In this document: positions 47,675 through 57,692 of the stretch, piece by piece
Numbering within the stretch: the first letter of the stretch is position 1
Layout: the number at the start of each line of letters is the position of its first letter
Source of the DNA: Halomonas sp. HL-48
GTDB lineage: Bacteria > Pseudomonadota > Gammaproteobacteria > Pseudomonadales > Halomonadaceae
Assembly: GCF_001314875.1 (NCBI RefSeq)
Contig: NZ_LJZS01000006.1
Location: 62,001 to 126,000 of the forward strand
Length of the DNA: 64,000 bases
Direction of reading: 5' to 3'
Translations under genes and position numbers: made by a program
The notes under the pieces: model-generated
Seen by the model: the letters and a program-made list of their open reading frames with translations, nothing else
The model's database searches: none
What the model was told of the DNA's origin: nothing

Positions 47675-47910
47675 CGTTGATTCCTTGGTCGTACAATGGC
47701 TAGGCAATCGAAATTGCTGTATGGATTGCGTCGAATTATACGAACATGGCTGCAGGATTACCAATGCGACATAGGTGTTGCGCAGCACGCGGTCACACGG
47801 GTTGCCATGCCGCGACGTTTGGCGGGCATCACTTGACGTTTTCAGCGTGTATCATAGGGTCTCCTAGACAGTGATGTCAGTTGCCAACGCAGTATGCTCA
47901 GGAGGATGAC

Positions 47911-49632
47911 TTGGCACATGCCCAATTGCTGATCAGTTACGGTCAGGCATTTGTTGCCCCTGACCGACGGCTGCACCGCAGCTCCATGTCGGTTCGCTTT
48001 CCCGAGCCGCCGTTGCTCAAGGCAAAGGGTGGCTGTGCGGTCATTAGTGACTCGCTATCACGCAATACTCTGGCAAAACAGGCGGGCGATCTGAGCGTGC
48101 GCGGGTTTTTGGCCGATTATTTCTCAACGCCGGATCACTGGGATGTCAAAACGTCGGCAACCCGCGTGCTGCTGGCTCTCAACGGCTGGTGCTATGGCCA
48201 AAGTCAGCATGTGCAAAACGGCAGCTTCGTGTCGTCGCTCTCCGCCATGGTATTTCGCGAGCGCGATGCCCACCTGTTTCACATGGGCGATACCCTGGTG
48301 TTTCGTCTGCGCGGGGCCGAGTTCGAACAGCTGACCCGGGACCATGTCACCGACCTTGGCGGCTATCGCTATCCATCCCGGGCGCTGGGCATGGATGGCA
48401 GCGTGGACATTGACTATACCTTGCTGCCCATGAAACAGGGCGACCTGTTCCTGTTCACCACCCAGGCGGTCGGCGGCACCTTGCTGCCCTCGGACTACGT
48501 GCGCCTGATTCGCCAGGATGCCAGCGACCTGGACGCGGCCTGCGAGCGCCTTGCCAACGAAGCCAAGCAGCGCGCCCAGGAGCGCGGTTATGGCGGTGAC
48601 CAGTTCTGCTTCCAACTGGTGCGCATTGACGAGCTGCCCGAGGAAAGCCGTGACCATCCCGGTCAGCTATACGGCGAGCTGCCCATTCCCCCTGAGCTTG
48701 CGCCTGGGTCGAGGCTGGATGGCCTCGAGGTGCTGGCCGTCCTGTCGCGCACGGCACAGTCGCGCATTTATCGCGTCCGCGATGTCTACTCCGAGCGCGA
48801 AATGGTCATGAAGGCCCCAAGCCCCGAGCTTTCGCTGCGCAATTCCTATCTCGAGCACTTCCTTTTGCAGCAGTGGGTCGTCGAGCGGGTGAACTCGCCG
48901 TTCGTGGTCAAGGTGGTCGAGCCATCACGCCCGCGGCGCTATCTCTACTATCTGATGCAGTATATCGAAGGTGAGACCTTACGCGAGTGGGCGGAACGCC
49001 ATCCCCAGGCGAACCTGTCCCAGCGCCTGGATATCGCCAACCAGCTCGGCAAGGCCGTGCAGGCGCTGCATCATCGGGACATCATTCACCAGCAGATCAT
49101 GCCGGATAACATCTTGATCGACCCGCATGGCAAGGTGGTGCTGACGGATTTCAGCGCCTGTCACATGCGCGAGGTGGATGGCCATCGCCATTCAGGGGAG
49201 CTGCTAAGGCAGGTTGGGCTCAACGAGCATACGGCGCCTGAATATGCGCTGGGCGATAGCGTTGGCCGCCGCAGCGATCAATATTCCCTGGCATCGACGG
49301 TGTATTGGCTGCTGACCGGGGAAATGCCTTACAGCATGACGCCCAACCGGCTACGCAGTCATACCGACCTGGAAGGCTTGACTTACCGCAATGCTCGCAC
49401 CACCAATCCCGAGATATCGCCGGAGCTCGACGAGGCGCTGAGGCGCGCGCTGGATACCCAGCGGTCGCTGCGTTTCAGGCGGCTATCCGAATTCCTGCAT
49501 GCGCTACGCTTGCCATTGGGCAAACGGTCTGCGGCCGATGCCGAGAAAGAGCGCCAGGAGCCGCGTCGTTTCTGGCAGGGAGTGGCGGGCATTCTGCTGT
49601 TGCTGCTGGTGCTCTCCTGGCTGTTGCGCTAA
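47911..49632 (+). CDS. PP2C-like phosphatase fused to a kinase-like domain with altered catalytic loop
   Basis: A 573-aa protein. The N-terminal half is PP2C-like, with GGCAVISDSLSRNTLAKQAG, FHMGDTLVFRLRG and YGGDQFCFQLVRID giving the metal-binding acids. Residues from about 270 form a Hanks-type kinase domain, with the Lys in SEREMVMKAPSPELS (about 301) and VLTDFSACHMRE as DFG-like (Asp about 413). In the catalytic loop IIHQQIMPDNILID the Asp of HxD is Gln (about 395). A C-terminal helix (VAGILLLLLVLSWLLR) anchors it in the membrane. I choose TTG 47911 for its AGGAGG; TTG 47881 is the other option. Confidence 0.82.
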   Translation: MAHAQLLISYGQAFVAPDRRLHRSSMSVRFPEPPLLKAKGGCAVISDSLSRNTLAKQAGDLSVRGFLADYFSTPDHWDVKTSATRVLLALNGWCYGQSQHVQNGSFVSSLSAMVFRERDAHLFHMGDTLVFRLRGAEFEQLTRDHVTDLGGYRYPSRALGMDGSVDIDYTLLPMKQGDLFLFTTQAVGGTLLPSDYVRLIRQDASDLDAACERLANEAKQRAQERGYGGDQFCFQLVRIDELPEESRDHPGQLYGELPIPPELAPGSRLDGLEVLAVLSRTAQSRIYRVRDVYSEREMVMKAPSPELSLRNSYLEHFLLQQWVVERVNSPFVVKVVEPSRPRRYLYYLMQYIEGETLREWAERHPQANLSQRLDIANQLGKAVQALHHRDIIHQQIMPDNILIDPHGKVVLTDFSACHMREVDGHRHSGELLRQVGLNEHTAPEYALGDSVGRRSDQYSLASTVYWLLTGEMPYSMTPNRLRSHTDLEGLTYRNARTTNPEISPELDEALRRALDTQRSLRFRRLSEFLHALRLPLGKRSAADAEKERQEPRRFWQGVAGILLLLLVLSWLLR

Positions 49633-49660
49633 GCCAGCGATAGAGGATTTTGCCATACAA

Positions 49661-49699
49661 AAACGCCCGGGTATCGCTGAGATGCCCGGGCGTTTTTTT
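49661..49699. terminator. Hairpin terminator
   Basis: AAACGCCCGGG (49661-49671) pairs with CCCGGGCGTTT (49685-49695), followed by T residues. It serves the convergent kinase-like gene and pfp. Confidence 0.87.
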
Positions 49700-49717
49700 G
49701 TCGTGCAATGATAGCTT

Positions 49718-50977
49718 TTAGAGGGTGAAAACCGGCAGCTTGCGCTCGACCTTGGCCAGTTTCAGTTTGGCCACTTTGGGCAGACCGTTTTCAAACGGCG
49801 GGAAGTCTTCGCCCTGGATAAGCGGGGAGAGATACTCGCGACAGGCGTCGGTAATGTCGAAGCCCTCTTCGCTGATGAAATCTCGGGGCATGAATTTCTC
49901 TTGATTGGCCACCTGCGCAAGCGGAGCGGAAATCACATCCCACTGATAGGGAGTCTGCGAGATCCGGCGAATGGCCGGCATCATGGCATTCTTGCCCGCC
50001 AGTGCCAGGGTCACGGCTTCGCGGCCCACGGCGTAGGCCTGTTCGACGTCGGTTTTGGATGCCAGATGGCGGGCGGCGCGCTGCAGATAGTCGGCAACCG
50101 CCCAGTGATACTTATAGCCCAGATCCTGCTTGATCATGCCGGCAAGCGTCGGCGCAACGCCGCCCAACTGGCGGTGGCCAAAGGCATCGGTATTACCCGC
50201 ATCGGCCAGGAAAGTACCGTCTTGGTAACGAGCGCCTTCAGACACCACGATAACGCAGTAGCCATTCTGCTTAACGCTCTGTTCAACCCGCGCCATTACC
50301 GCTTTACGATTAAACGGTATTTCCGGGAATATGATCAGGTGGGGTGGTTCGTCCGGGCCTTCCCCCGCCAATCCGCCAGCCGCTGCGATCCAGCCCGCAT
50401 GGCGACCCATCACCTCAAGCACGAATACCTTGGTTGAGGTGGCGCACATGGAGGCAATGTCCAGTGACGCCTCGCGGGTGGACGTCGCGATATATTTTGC
50501 CACGCTGCCGAAGCCCGGGCTGTTATCGGTGATTGGCAGATCGTTATCGACAGTTTTTGGAACATGAATGGCCGTCAGCGGGTAGCCCAGCTTCTCGGAC
50601 AGCTGGGATACTTTCAGGCAGGTATCGGCGCTGTCGCCGCCGCCGTTGTAGAAGAAGTAGCGAATGTCGTGGGCCTTGAAGACCTCAATCAGACGCTCGT
50701 ACTGGGTGCGATGCGTGTCGATATCCTTGAGCTTGTAGCGGCAAGAGCCAAATGCGCCTCCCGGCGTGTAGCGCAAGGCGGCAATTGATTCGTCGGTTTC
50801 TTGGGTTACGTCGATGAGGTCTTCTGTGAGCGCGCCGATAATGCCGTTATGGCCGGCATACACCTTGCCGATCTGGTCGGGGGCTTGTCGGCAAGCTTCA
50901 ATGACACCACAAGCGCTGGCGTTGATCACAGCGGTGACACCGCCTGACTGGGCGTAAAAGGCATTATGCTGGGCCAT
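49718..50977 (-). CDS. pfp: PPi-dependent 6-phosphofructokinase
   Basis: A 419-aa PFK of the long pyrophosphate type. The phosphoryl-donor motif reads FYNGGGDSADTCLKVSQ, with an Asp where ATP enzymes have Gly, and the catalytic block is VPKTVDNDLPITDNSPGFGS. EVMGRHAGWIAAAGG follows. It interconverts fructose 6-phosphate and fructose 1,6-bisphosphate with PPi. The donor assignment comes from motif reading. Confidence 0.87.
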   Translation of the reverse strand: MAQHNAFYAQSGGVTAVINASACGVIEACRQAPDQIGKVYAGHNGIIGALTEDLIDVTQETDESIAALRYTPGGAFGSCRYKLKDIDTHRTQYERLIEVFKAHDIRYFFYNGGGDSADTCLKVSQLSEKLGYPLTAIHVPKTVDNDLPITDNSPGFGSVAKYIATSTREASLDIASMCATSTKVFVLEVMGRHAGWIAAAGGLAGEGPDEPPHLIIFPEIPFNRKAVMARVEQSVKQNGYCVIVVSEGARYQDGTFLADAGNTDAFGHRQLGGVAPTLAGMIKQDLGYKYHWAVADYLQRAARHLASKTDVEQAYAVGREAVTLALAGKNAMMPAIRRISQTPYQWDVISAPLAQVANQEKFMPRDFISEEGFDITDACREYLSPLIQGEDFPPFENGLPKVAKLKLAKVERKLPVFTL

Positions 50978-51068
50978 GGAAACGTCTCATCTCTGGGGGT
51001 CGGAAGGCGTAGTGAACGCAAAAATAAGTGGGCAAAGTTTAGCGTAAAGCCGCATGGCCTGCATCCGG

Positions 51069-51737
51069 CTAGTCGCCGTTATCCATCGACTGTTCGCGCT
51101 GTGCCAGTTGCCAGCCGCCGAGGTCCTTGTAGCGATTGACCATGGCGCAGAACAATTCGGCGGTGCGCTCGGTGTCGTAACGTGCCGAGTGTGCGGCCTT
51201 GTTGTCAAACTCGATGCCCGCTGCCCGGCAGGCCCGGGCAAGCACGGTCTGGCCGTAAATCAGGCCGGCCAGGGTGGCGGTATCAAAGCTCGAAAAGGGA
51301 TGAAAGGGATTGCGCTTGATGCCACAGCGATTCGCCGCCGCGTTCAGAAAGCCGTGATCGAAGGCGGCATTGTGGCCGACCAGGATGGCCCGCGAGCAGC
51401 CATGGGCCTTGATCGACTTGCGGATGGGTCGGAAGATTTCGCCCAGGGCTTGTTCTTCGCTCAACGCGACCTGCCGGCGTAACGGGTCATCCAGATTGAT
51501 CCCGGTAAAATCCAGTGCAGACTGTTCGACATTGGCACCATCGAACGGCTGGATGTGGTAGGCGTAAGTGGCGTCGGGCAGGAGGTTGCCTTCAGGGTCC
51601 ATCGTCAGGGTGACCGCCGCAATTTCCAGCAGGGCATCGCCTTGTGCATTGAAGCCGCCCGTCTCCAGATCAACGACAACGGGAAGGTAACTGCGAAAAC
51701 GTTGGGCCATCAATTCGCGGGCAATCGCCTCGCTCAT
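51069..51737 (-). CDS. rnt: Ribonuclease T
   Basis: A 222-aa DEDDh 3'-5' exoribonuclease that trims tRNA and other stable RNAs. It has [35 protein letters not shown] and [23 protein letters not shown] 51737 has AGGAGA before it; the 12-codon upstream extension is not used. It is divergent from argG. Confidence 0.95.
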   Translation of the reverse strand: MSEAIARELMAQRFRSYLPVVVDLETGGFNAQGDALLEIAAVTLTMDPEGNLLPDATYAYHIQPFDGANVEQSALDFTGINLDDPLRRQVALSEEQALGEIFRPIRKSIKAHGCSRAILVGHNAAFDHGFLNAAANRCGIKRNPFHPFSSFDTATLAGLIYGQTVLARACRAAGIEFDNKAAHSARYDTERTAELFCAMVNRYKDLGGWQLAQREQSMDNGD

Positions 51738-51943
51738 GCAGCTCTCCTTAGTAAGCGAGTAATCAGTGGGCAAAGAGCATCTAGCGCTTTTCGTGGAGAG
51801 ATTCTAGCAGTTTCCGGCAAAGCCGTCGTTGGCGGTATTCGCTGAGCACTGAGAACGCTATACTTGGCATTTATCCGATCGCGTGAACCACTCACTCTCT
51901 GGCGTGTCTGGTTGCGCATTTTGTACAGCAGAAGGAGTCAAGA

Positions 51944-53164
51944 ATGTCCGATGTCAAAAAGGTTGTGCTGGCATATTCAGGCGGCCTGGACACATCCGTT
52001 ATCGTTAAGTGGTTGCAGGAAACTTACAACTGCGAGGTGGTGACGTTTACCGCCGACATCGGTCAAGGTGAAGAGGTCGAGCCCGCCCGTGCCAAGGCGG
52101 AAGCGCTAGGTGTCAAAGAAATCTACATTGAAGACCTGCGCGAAGAATTCGTCCGCGACTACGTCTTCCCCATGTTCCGCGCCAACACCATCTACGAAGG
52201 TGAGTACCTGCTGGGCACCTCCATCGCTCGCCCGCTGATCGCCAAACGGTTGATCGATATTGCCAACGAAACCGGTGCCGATGCGATCTCCCACGGTGCG
52301 ACCGGCAAGGGCAACGACCAGGTGCGTTTCGAACTTGGCGGCTATGCGCTAAAGCCTGGCGTCAAAGTCATCGCGCCGTGGCGTGAGTGGGATCTTACCT
52401 CGCGGGAAAAGCTGATGGCCTACTGCGAACAGCACAATATCCCCGTCGACTTTTCCAGCAAGAAGAAAAAGTCGCCGTACTCCATGGATGCCAACCTGCT
52501 GCACATTTCTTACGAAGGCGGCATTCTGGAAGATCCCTGGGCGGAAGCCGAAGAGGACATGTGGCGCTGGAGCGTCTCGCCGGAAGCGGCACCTGACCAG
52601 CCCACTTATGTGGAGCTGACGTTCGACAAGGGCGATATCGTGGCCATTGACGGCGAGGCCCATAAGCCCCACGAAGTGCTTGAAAAGCTCAATAAGCTGG
52701 GCGGTGACAACGGCATCGGCCGCCTGGATATCGTCGAAAACCGCTACGTGGGCATGAAGTCCCGCGGCTGTTACGAGACCCCGGGCGGCACCATCATGTT
52801 GCGCGCTCACCGGGCCATCGAGTCGCTGACGCTGGACCGCGAAGAAGCGCACTTGAAAGACCAATTGATGCCGAAGTACGCCGAAGTGATCTACAACGGC
52901 TACTGGTGGAGCCCCGAGCGTCGCATGCTGCAGGCGGCCATCGACGAAACCCAGCATAACGTTTCCGGCGTCGTGCGCATGAAGCTCTACAAGGGCAACG
53001 CCATCGTCGTTGGGCGCAAGTCCGAACAGTCGCTGTTTGACGAGTCGATCGCCACCTTTGAAGATGATGCGGGTGCCTACGATCAGAAGGATGCCGAAGG
53101 CTTCATCAAGCTTAACGCTTTGCGCCTGCGGATTGCCGCAGGTAAAGGTCGTAAACAGAGCTAA
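51944..53164 (+). CDS. argG: Argininosuccinate synthase
   Basis: A 406-aa enzyme that joins citrulline and aspartate in arginine synthesis. It has [37 protein letters not shown] and [20 protein letters not shown]. It is of the short bacterial ArgG type. GAAGGAG lies before the ATG. Confidence 0.97.
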   Translation: MSDVKKVVLAYSGGLDTSVIVKWLQETYNCEVVTFTADIGQGEEVEPARAKAEALGVKEIYIEDLREEFVRDYVFPMFRANTIYEGEYLLGTSIARPLIAKRLIDIANETGADAISHGATGKGNDQVRFELGGYALKPGVKVIAPWREWDLTSREKLMAYCEQHNIPVDFSSKKKKSPYSMDANLLHISYEGGILEDPWAEAEEDMWRWSVSPEAAPDQPTYVELTFDKGDIVAIDGEAHKPHEVLEKLNKLGGDNGIGRLDIVENRYVGMKSRGCYETPGGTIMLRAHRAIESLTLDREEAHLKDQLMPKYAEVIYNGYWWSPERRMLQAAIDETQHNVSGVVRMKLYKGNAIVVGRKSEQSLFDESIATFEDDAGAYDQKDAEGFIKLNALRLRIAAGKGRKQS

Positions 53165-53217
53165 CGGGCAGGGCAGGCGGCGAGTACCATGCGCCGCCTG
53201 CCGACGCAGGAGGCAAG

Positions 53218-53541
53218 ATGCTTAAAAAACTACTTTCAGGCTTGCTGGGTGGCGGTCGCGAGGGGGCCTCGGCCCCGTCGCAGACCGCCGAGCCCGTCGA
53301 GTACAAGGGCTACCTGATCACCTCTCAGCCCGATAACCAGAGCGGCCAGTATCGGGTGAGCGGTACGATCCGTCGGCCTCAGGGAGACGGCGATGATCTG
53401 GAGCACCGTTTCGAGCGTTCGGACATGGTGCCCAGTCGAGAGGCGTGCGACGCCTTGATGGTCAGCAAAGCCCAGCGCTATATTGATGAGGTGGGTGACG
53501 ACATGTTTGCCCCTGACCCTCGTCATGAAGGTAACGGCTAA
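53218..53541 (+). CDS. HlyU-family protein
   Basis: A 107-aa protein named after Vibrio HlyU by family only. It begins LKKLLSGLLGGG and has a core VEYKGYLITSQPDNQSGQYR, IRRPQGDGDDLEHRFERSD and EACDALMVSKAQRYIDEVGD. This DUF-type HlyU family is not the ArsR-type HlyU regulator of virulence genes, so no regulatory role is claimed. AGGAGG before ATG. It is 53 bp after argG. Confidence 0.8.
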   Translation: MLKKLLSGLLGGGREGASAPSQTAEPVEYKGYLITSQPDNQSGQYRVSGTIRRPQGDGDDLEHRFERSDMVPSREACDALMVSKAQRYIDEVGDDMFAPDPRHEGNG

Positions 53542-53573
53542 CCGCAAAACCGCCATCACGCTAGGGGAGGTCT

Positions 53574-54713
53574 ATGCGCCTGATCCACCGTGCCTCACCC
53601 TGGCGCTCCCTGATCGATGACGATGGAGCGCTCAATATCCCGGCGCTCACCGCGCCATTGGACTATCTCACGGACTGTCTCACCCCCCGCACGTCGTCGT
53701 TGCCGTCCTCGCTACCCCATGCCCATGCTTGGCAGCTGTCGCTGGTAGAATCGCTGGTGCACTATGATCTGCCTGCCTGGCGCATCAGCCAGCTCATCAG
53801 CGACCATAACGCCAGTCTTTACCGCCAGGCGATCAACCTCTCGCTTGACGATATGCGCGCCCAGGGCTGGGGAGAGCCACCGGCCGATTATTGCGTACTG
53901 CTGCTGGGCTCGGCGGCGCGCTACGAAAGCCTGCTGGGCCCGGATCAGGATAATGCGTTGATTATTGGCGACTACCCTGACCACCGCCACGTTGAAATCG
54001 ACGGCTACTTTCAGGCATTGGGGGAGCGATTTACCGCACGCTTGGACGATGCGGGCATACCGCTGTGCCGCGGCCATGTCATGGCGCGCTGGCCGATGTG
54101 GCGTAAACGGCTCAGCGAATGGTGCGCGCAGCTATCGATCTGGAGCGCTGACCGGCGGGTGAAGCGCGTGCAGCAGACCAATATCCTGCTCGATTTTTTC
54201 CCGGTGGCGGGCAATCCAGCGCTGGCTGAGCGACTTGGCGATTGCATCGCGGCGACACTCCCCAAGGCTGCTCTTTTCATGCATGAGATGAGCGCATTGC
54301 TCGAGGAGCTGCCGGTCGCGCTGGATCGCTTTGGCCGGATTGCCTCGAGCCCCGCACTGGATGCGCCCCATGACGAAGCCATCAACCTCAAGCAGCAGGG
54401 CCTGCTGCCCTTGATCAGCGCCGTGCGGCTGCTGTGCGTGCGCCATCAGCGCCGTGAAGTCGCGACTCGCGAACGCTTGGCCGCGCTCAGCCATGTGGCC
54501 GGTGTGCTGCCTGTGGCGCAGGCGGATTTGCTGGTGGCCGCCCTTGAGCGCCTTCAGCAGTGCCTGCTGAATCAGCAGCGCGCCAATAAAGCCCGAGGTC
54601 AGGCCGCCGACGGCTGGGTAGACCTGGGGGCTTTAAGGGACGATGAGCGCCTGCTGCTGAAGTTTGATCTCCAGCAGATCAAAGCGTTTGTCCAGCAGGT
54701 AAGCGACCGTTGA
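53574..54713 (+). CDS. DUF294 nucleotidyltransferase-like protein without CBS domains
   Basis: A 379-aa protein. The nucleotidyltransferase motif LLLGSAARYESLLGPDQDNA near residues 109-128 matches the DUF294 NTase with GS and DxD acids. The C-terminal helical DUF294_C part follows. The N-terminal cyclic-nucleotide and CBS domains of longer relatives are missing. The DUF294 gene often stands beside symporter-type sensor kinases and exonucleases, and does so here, converging on the signalling operon. Confidence 0.8.
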   Translation: MRLIHRASPWRSLIDDDGALNIPALTAPLDYLTDCLTPRTSSLPSSLPHAHAWQLSLVESLVHYDLPAWRISQLISDHNASLYRQAINLSLDDMRAQGWGEPPADYCVLLLGSAARYESLLGPDQDNALIIGDYPDHRHVEIDGYFQALGERFTARLDDAGIPLCRGHVMARWPMWRKRLSEWCAQLSIWSADRRVKRVQQTNILLDFFPVAGNPALAERLGDCIAATLPKAALFMHEMSALLEELPVALDRFGRIASSPALDAPHDEAINLKQQGLLPLISAVRLLCVRHQRREVATRERLAALSHVAGVLPVAQADLLVAALERLQQCLLNQQRANKARGQAADGWVDLGALRDDERLLLKFDLQQIKAFVQQVSDR

Positions 54714-54726
54714 TGATGGGCCGGCC

Positions 54727-57480
54727 TCATGTGGATGACGGCGCTGTCGTGTCGTCCGGTGCCGGCGGCAGTTCGAGGGTCAGGCAGGCGCCGCCAAGGG
54801 TTCTGGCATCTTCCACCCAGAGTCGCCCGCCCAGATGGGCAATGATGCCTCGGCTGATGGGCAGCCCCAGGCCGCTGCCCTTGGGTCGCCCGTGGGGAAT
54901 GTCGCCGTCCTGCTGGAGCTGGTGGAATTTCTCGAATACCCGCTCGCGCTCGTCGGCGCTGATGCCGGCGCCGTTATCTTCCACGCTCAGGCGAAAATGA
55001 CGGCGGTGATGGTAGAGGGTCAGGCGGACCTTGGGGTGCTGCCGGTCGGCAAACTTGCCCGCGTTATCGAGCAGGTTGATGATGACCTGTTCGAGGCGGT
55101 CCTGGTCGCCGATCACCATGGCCGGGTCGGCCTCGAGGCTAATCTCAAGCTCAATGCCGCGTTCCTGATGCAGGTGGGCAATGGCATCGACGCTGTGCCG
55201 CGCCAGCGCCGCCAGGTCAAGCGGCACCGGGTTGAGCGTCAAGCGGCCGCTCTCCAGGCGGGCCAGATCCAGAATCTCTTCAATCAGGCGCGACAGCCGC
55301 TGGCTTTCATGAACGATAACGTCAAGGAAGTGCTCACGCTTGTCGTCGGGTAGCTCGCTGTTGTCACGCAGAATCTCAGCAAAGGCACGAATCGAGGTGA
55401 GCGGCGTGCGCAGCTCGTGGCTGACCATGGCGACAAACTCGTCCTTCAACCGGTCCAGCTCGCGCAGGCGCTCGTTGGCGCTGCGCAACTCCTCACCAAT
55501 CTGCGCCAGCTCCTGGGACTTTTGCTCCAGGCGCCGGTTGTACTCGAGGGTCTGAGAGGTGGTATCCAGAATGCTCAGAATGGACTCGATATCCAGCGCT
55601 TCGCCGCGCACCACCGAATTGATCAGCACCCGCGCCGAGGCGCTGCCGAGCGACCCGGCGAGCGCCTGTTCGGCGCGGGTAATCAGCCCAGCGTCGGCGG
55701 GCTCTTCAGCATCGAACCCACCTTTGGGCCCGCTTTGGCGGAACACCCGACGCGTGGCCTGCTCGCCGAGGTAGCGAATAAGCAGCTCACTGAGCGCCCC
55801 CTGGGTGGTTTGCCCGCGCCACAGCGGGGTGCTTTGCAGGTTGGGGTGCATGGCTTGGGTAAACAGCGCTGCCTGGGTCTGTTCAAGCGGGGTGGGGCGC
55901 GTAAATAGCGACACGCCGACCAGGAGCCCGACGTTGGCCAGCATGCTCCACAGCAGCGAATGGGTGTAAATATCCCAGCCTTCCAGGCCGAACAGCGCGT
56001 AGGGCGTCAGCCAGCCTATGCCCCAGGGCCCGTCGGTGAGCAGCGAGGCATCCAGCCAGCCCGACTGGGCAAACCCCGGCAGCAGCAGCGTGTAGCACCA
56101 GACCAGAAACCCGGCGATCAGCCCGGCAGCCGCCCCCTGGCGTGTGGCGCCCCGCCAGTACAGGCCAATCAGCAGCGCGGGGGCAAACTGGGCGGCCCCC
56201 GCGAAGGACACCAGCCCAATCGTCACCAGGCTGTAAGAGTCGCCAATCAGCGCGTGGTAGAGATAGCCAAGCAGCAGAATCAGCACAATGGCCACCCGCC
56301 GGATGCCGAGCAGCCAGCCGGCAAGTTCGCCCTTGGTGCTCAAGTGCAAGCGCCGTGAACGCAGCAGCAGCGGCATCACCAGCTGGTTGCTGACCATGGT
56401 CGACAGTGCAATGGTCTCGACAATGACCATCCCGGTGGCCGCCGACAGACCGCCGATGAATACCAGCAGCGGCAGCCCTTCAAGCCCCGCCGAGAGCGGC
56501 AGCGTCAGCACGAAGCTGTCAGGGTCGCCAGCGCTCACGCCGAGCAACAGCCCGGCCAGGGCAATGGGGATCACGAACAGGTTGATCAGCAGCATATACA
56601 GCGGGAACAGCCAGCTCGCCCGGGTCAAATGCTGCTCATCGACGTTTTCTACCACCAATACCTGGAACTGGCGTGGCAGGGTCAAGAACGCCAGAAACGC
56701 CAGCACCAGCATGCCGACCCAGCCGGTAACCCCGCCGGGTACGCTGTCCAGGCGCATGCTGTCGGCGAGGCCCGGCGTGGCGGCTACCTCGGCAAACAGC
56801 GCAGCAGGCCCCTCAAACATCACAAAAACGACGAATATGCCCACGGCCATGAAGGCCACCAGCTTGACGATCGATTCAAGCGCAATGGCGGCCACCATGC
56901 CCTCGTGACGTTCGCTGGCATCCAGGTGGCGGGTGCCGAACAGGATGATGAAAATCGCCAGCACCAGGGCAACCCAGAGGGATTTATCCATCCAGAAGCG
57001 TTCATCCACCAGGGTGGTGTCGGCGGTATTCGGGTAGTTGATCAATACCGCATGACTCACCGTGATCGCCTTCAGCTGGAGCGCAATATACGGAGTAATG
57101 CTGATCAGCGCCATCAGGGCGACAAGGGCGCCCAGGCCGCTGCTCTTGCCGTAGCGCGCGCTAATGAAGTCGGCAATCGAGGTGATCCGCTGCCGCGCGG
57201 CGATGCGTACCATCTTGCGGATCACAAAGGGGGCCAGCAGCATGGCAAGTGTTGGGCCCAGATAGATTAGTAAAAAGCTGGGACCGTGCTCGGCGGCCCG
57301 CCCGACGCTGCCGTAGAACGTCCAGGCGGTGCAGTAGACGGCAATGGAGAGGGCATAGACCGTAGGCGAGCCGATCAGTGAACGGCCCTGTTCCGCGCGG
57401 CGGTCTCCCCAGGCAGCGACCAGAAACAATAGCGCCAGATAACCAAAGGCGGTGCCGAGTATGAGCGGATCAGTAAGCAT
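54727..57480 (-). CDS. Sodium/solute-symporter-type sensor histidine kinase (CrbS/CbrA-like)
   Basis: A 917-aa membrane sensor. The N-terminal half is an SSS-type transporter module with about thirteen helices, including TVYALSIAVYCTAWTFYGSV and RITSIADFISARYGKSSG. A short linker domain (about 590-690) leads to a coiled coil and the kinase: H-box FVAMVSHELRTPLTSIRAFA, N-box INLLDNAGKFADR, and G-boxes VEDNGAGIS and GSGLGLPISR. Such kinases sense nutrients (acetate, amino acids or histidine). CrbS/MxtR is the closer match by eye than CbrA. It follows a small 2-TM gene by 2 bp. Confidence 0.87.
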   Translation of the reverse strand: MLTDPLILGTAFGYLALLFLVAAWGDRRAEQGRSLIGSPTVYALSIAVYCTAWTFYGSVGRAAEHGPSFLLIYLGPTLAMLLAPFVIRKMVRIAARQRITSIADFISARYGKSSGLGALVALMALISITPYIALQLKAITVSHAVLINYPNTADTTLVDERFWMDKSLWVALVLAIFIILFGTRHLDASERHEGMVAAIALESIVKLVAFMAVGIFVVFVMFEGPAALFAEVAATPGLADSMRLDSVPGGVTGWVGMLVLAFLAFLTLPRQFQVLVVENVDEQHLTRASWLFPLYMLLINLFVIPIALAGLLLGVSAGDPDSFVLTLPLSAGLEGLPLLVFIGGLSAATGMVIVETIALSTMVSNQLVMPLLLRSRRLHLSTKGELAGWLLGIRRVAIVLILLLGYLYHALIGDSYSLVTIGLVSFAGAAQFAPALLIGLYWRGATRQGAAAGLIAGFLVWCYTLLLPGFAQSGWLDASLLTDGPWGIGWLTPYALFGLEGWDIYTHSLLWSMLANVGLLVGVSLFTRPTPLEQTQAALFTQAMHPNLQSTPLWRGQTTQGALSELLIRYLGEQATRRVFRQSGPKGGFDAEEPADAGLITRAEQALAGSLGSASARVLINSVVRGEALDIESILSILDTTSQTLEYNRRLEQKSQELAQIGEELRSANERLRELDRLKDEFVAMVSHELRTPLTSIRAFAEILRDNSELPDDKREHFLDVIVHESQRLSRLIEEILDLARLESGRLTLNPVPLDLAALARHSVDAIAHLHQERGIELEISLEADPAMVIGDQDRLEQVIINLLDNAGKFADRQHPKVRLTLYHHRRHFRLSVEDNGAGISADERERVFEKFHQLQQDGDIPHGRPKGSGLGLPISRGIIAHLGGRLWVEDARTLGGACLTLELPPAPDDTTAPSST

Positions 57481-57482
57481 GG

Positions 57483-57692
57483 TCAGCGGCCCGCACGATG
57501 TTCCATGAGCCACGCCACCAGGCCGATCACGATCGCCCAGGCACTGAACAGATACAGCGGCAGCCAGCCGATGTGCGACGCAGGGAAGCGGTCGACCACA
57601 AGGATCACGGGCGGGCAGAACAGCAGTAGCGCGATGGCCACCAGGGCCATCAGCCGTTCGGCTTTACGTGACTTGAGGCCTGACGGTTTCAT
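57483..57692 (-). CDS. Small two-TM protein paired with the sensor kinase (CbrX-like)
   Basis: A 69-aa protein with two hydrophobic helices (ALVAIALLLFCPPVILVVD and LYLFSAWAIVIGLVAWL), separated by FPASHIGWLP. It starts within an ATGA overlap of the exonuclease gene and ends 2 bp before the symporter-kinase gene. Small membrane partners in this position are known for cbrA (CbrX) and for SSS transporters. It probably assists folding or sensing. Confidence 0.75.
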   Translation of the reverse strand: MKPSGLKSRKAERLMALVAIALLLFCPPVILVVDRFPASHIGWLPLYLFSAWAIVIGLVAWLMEHRAGR

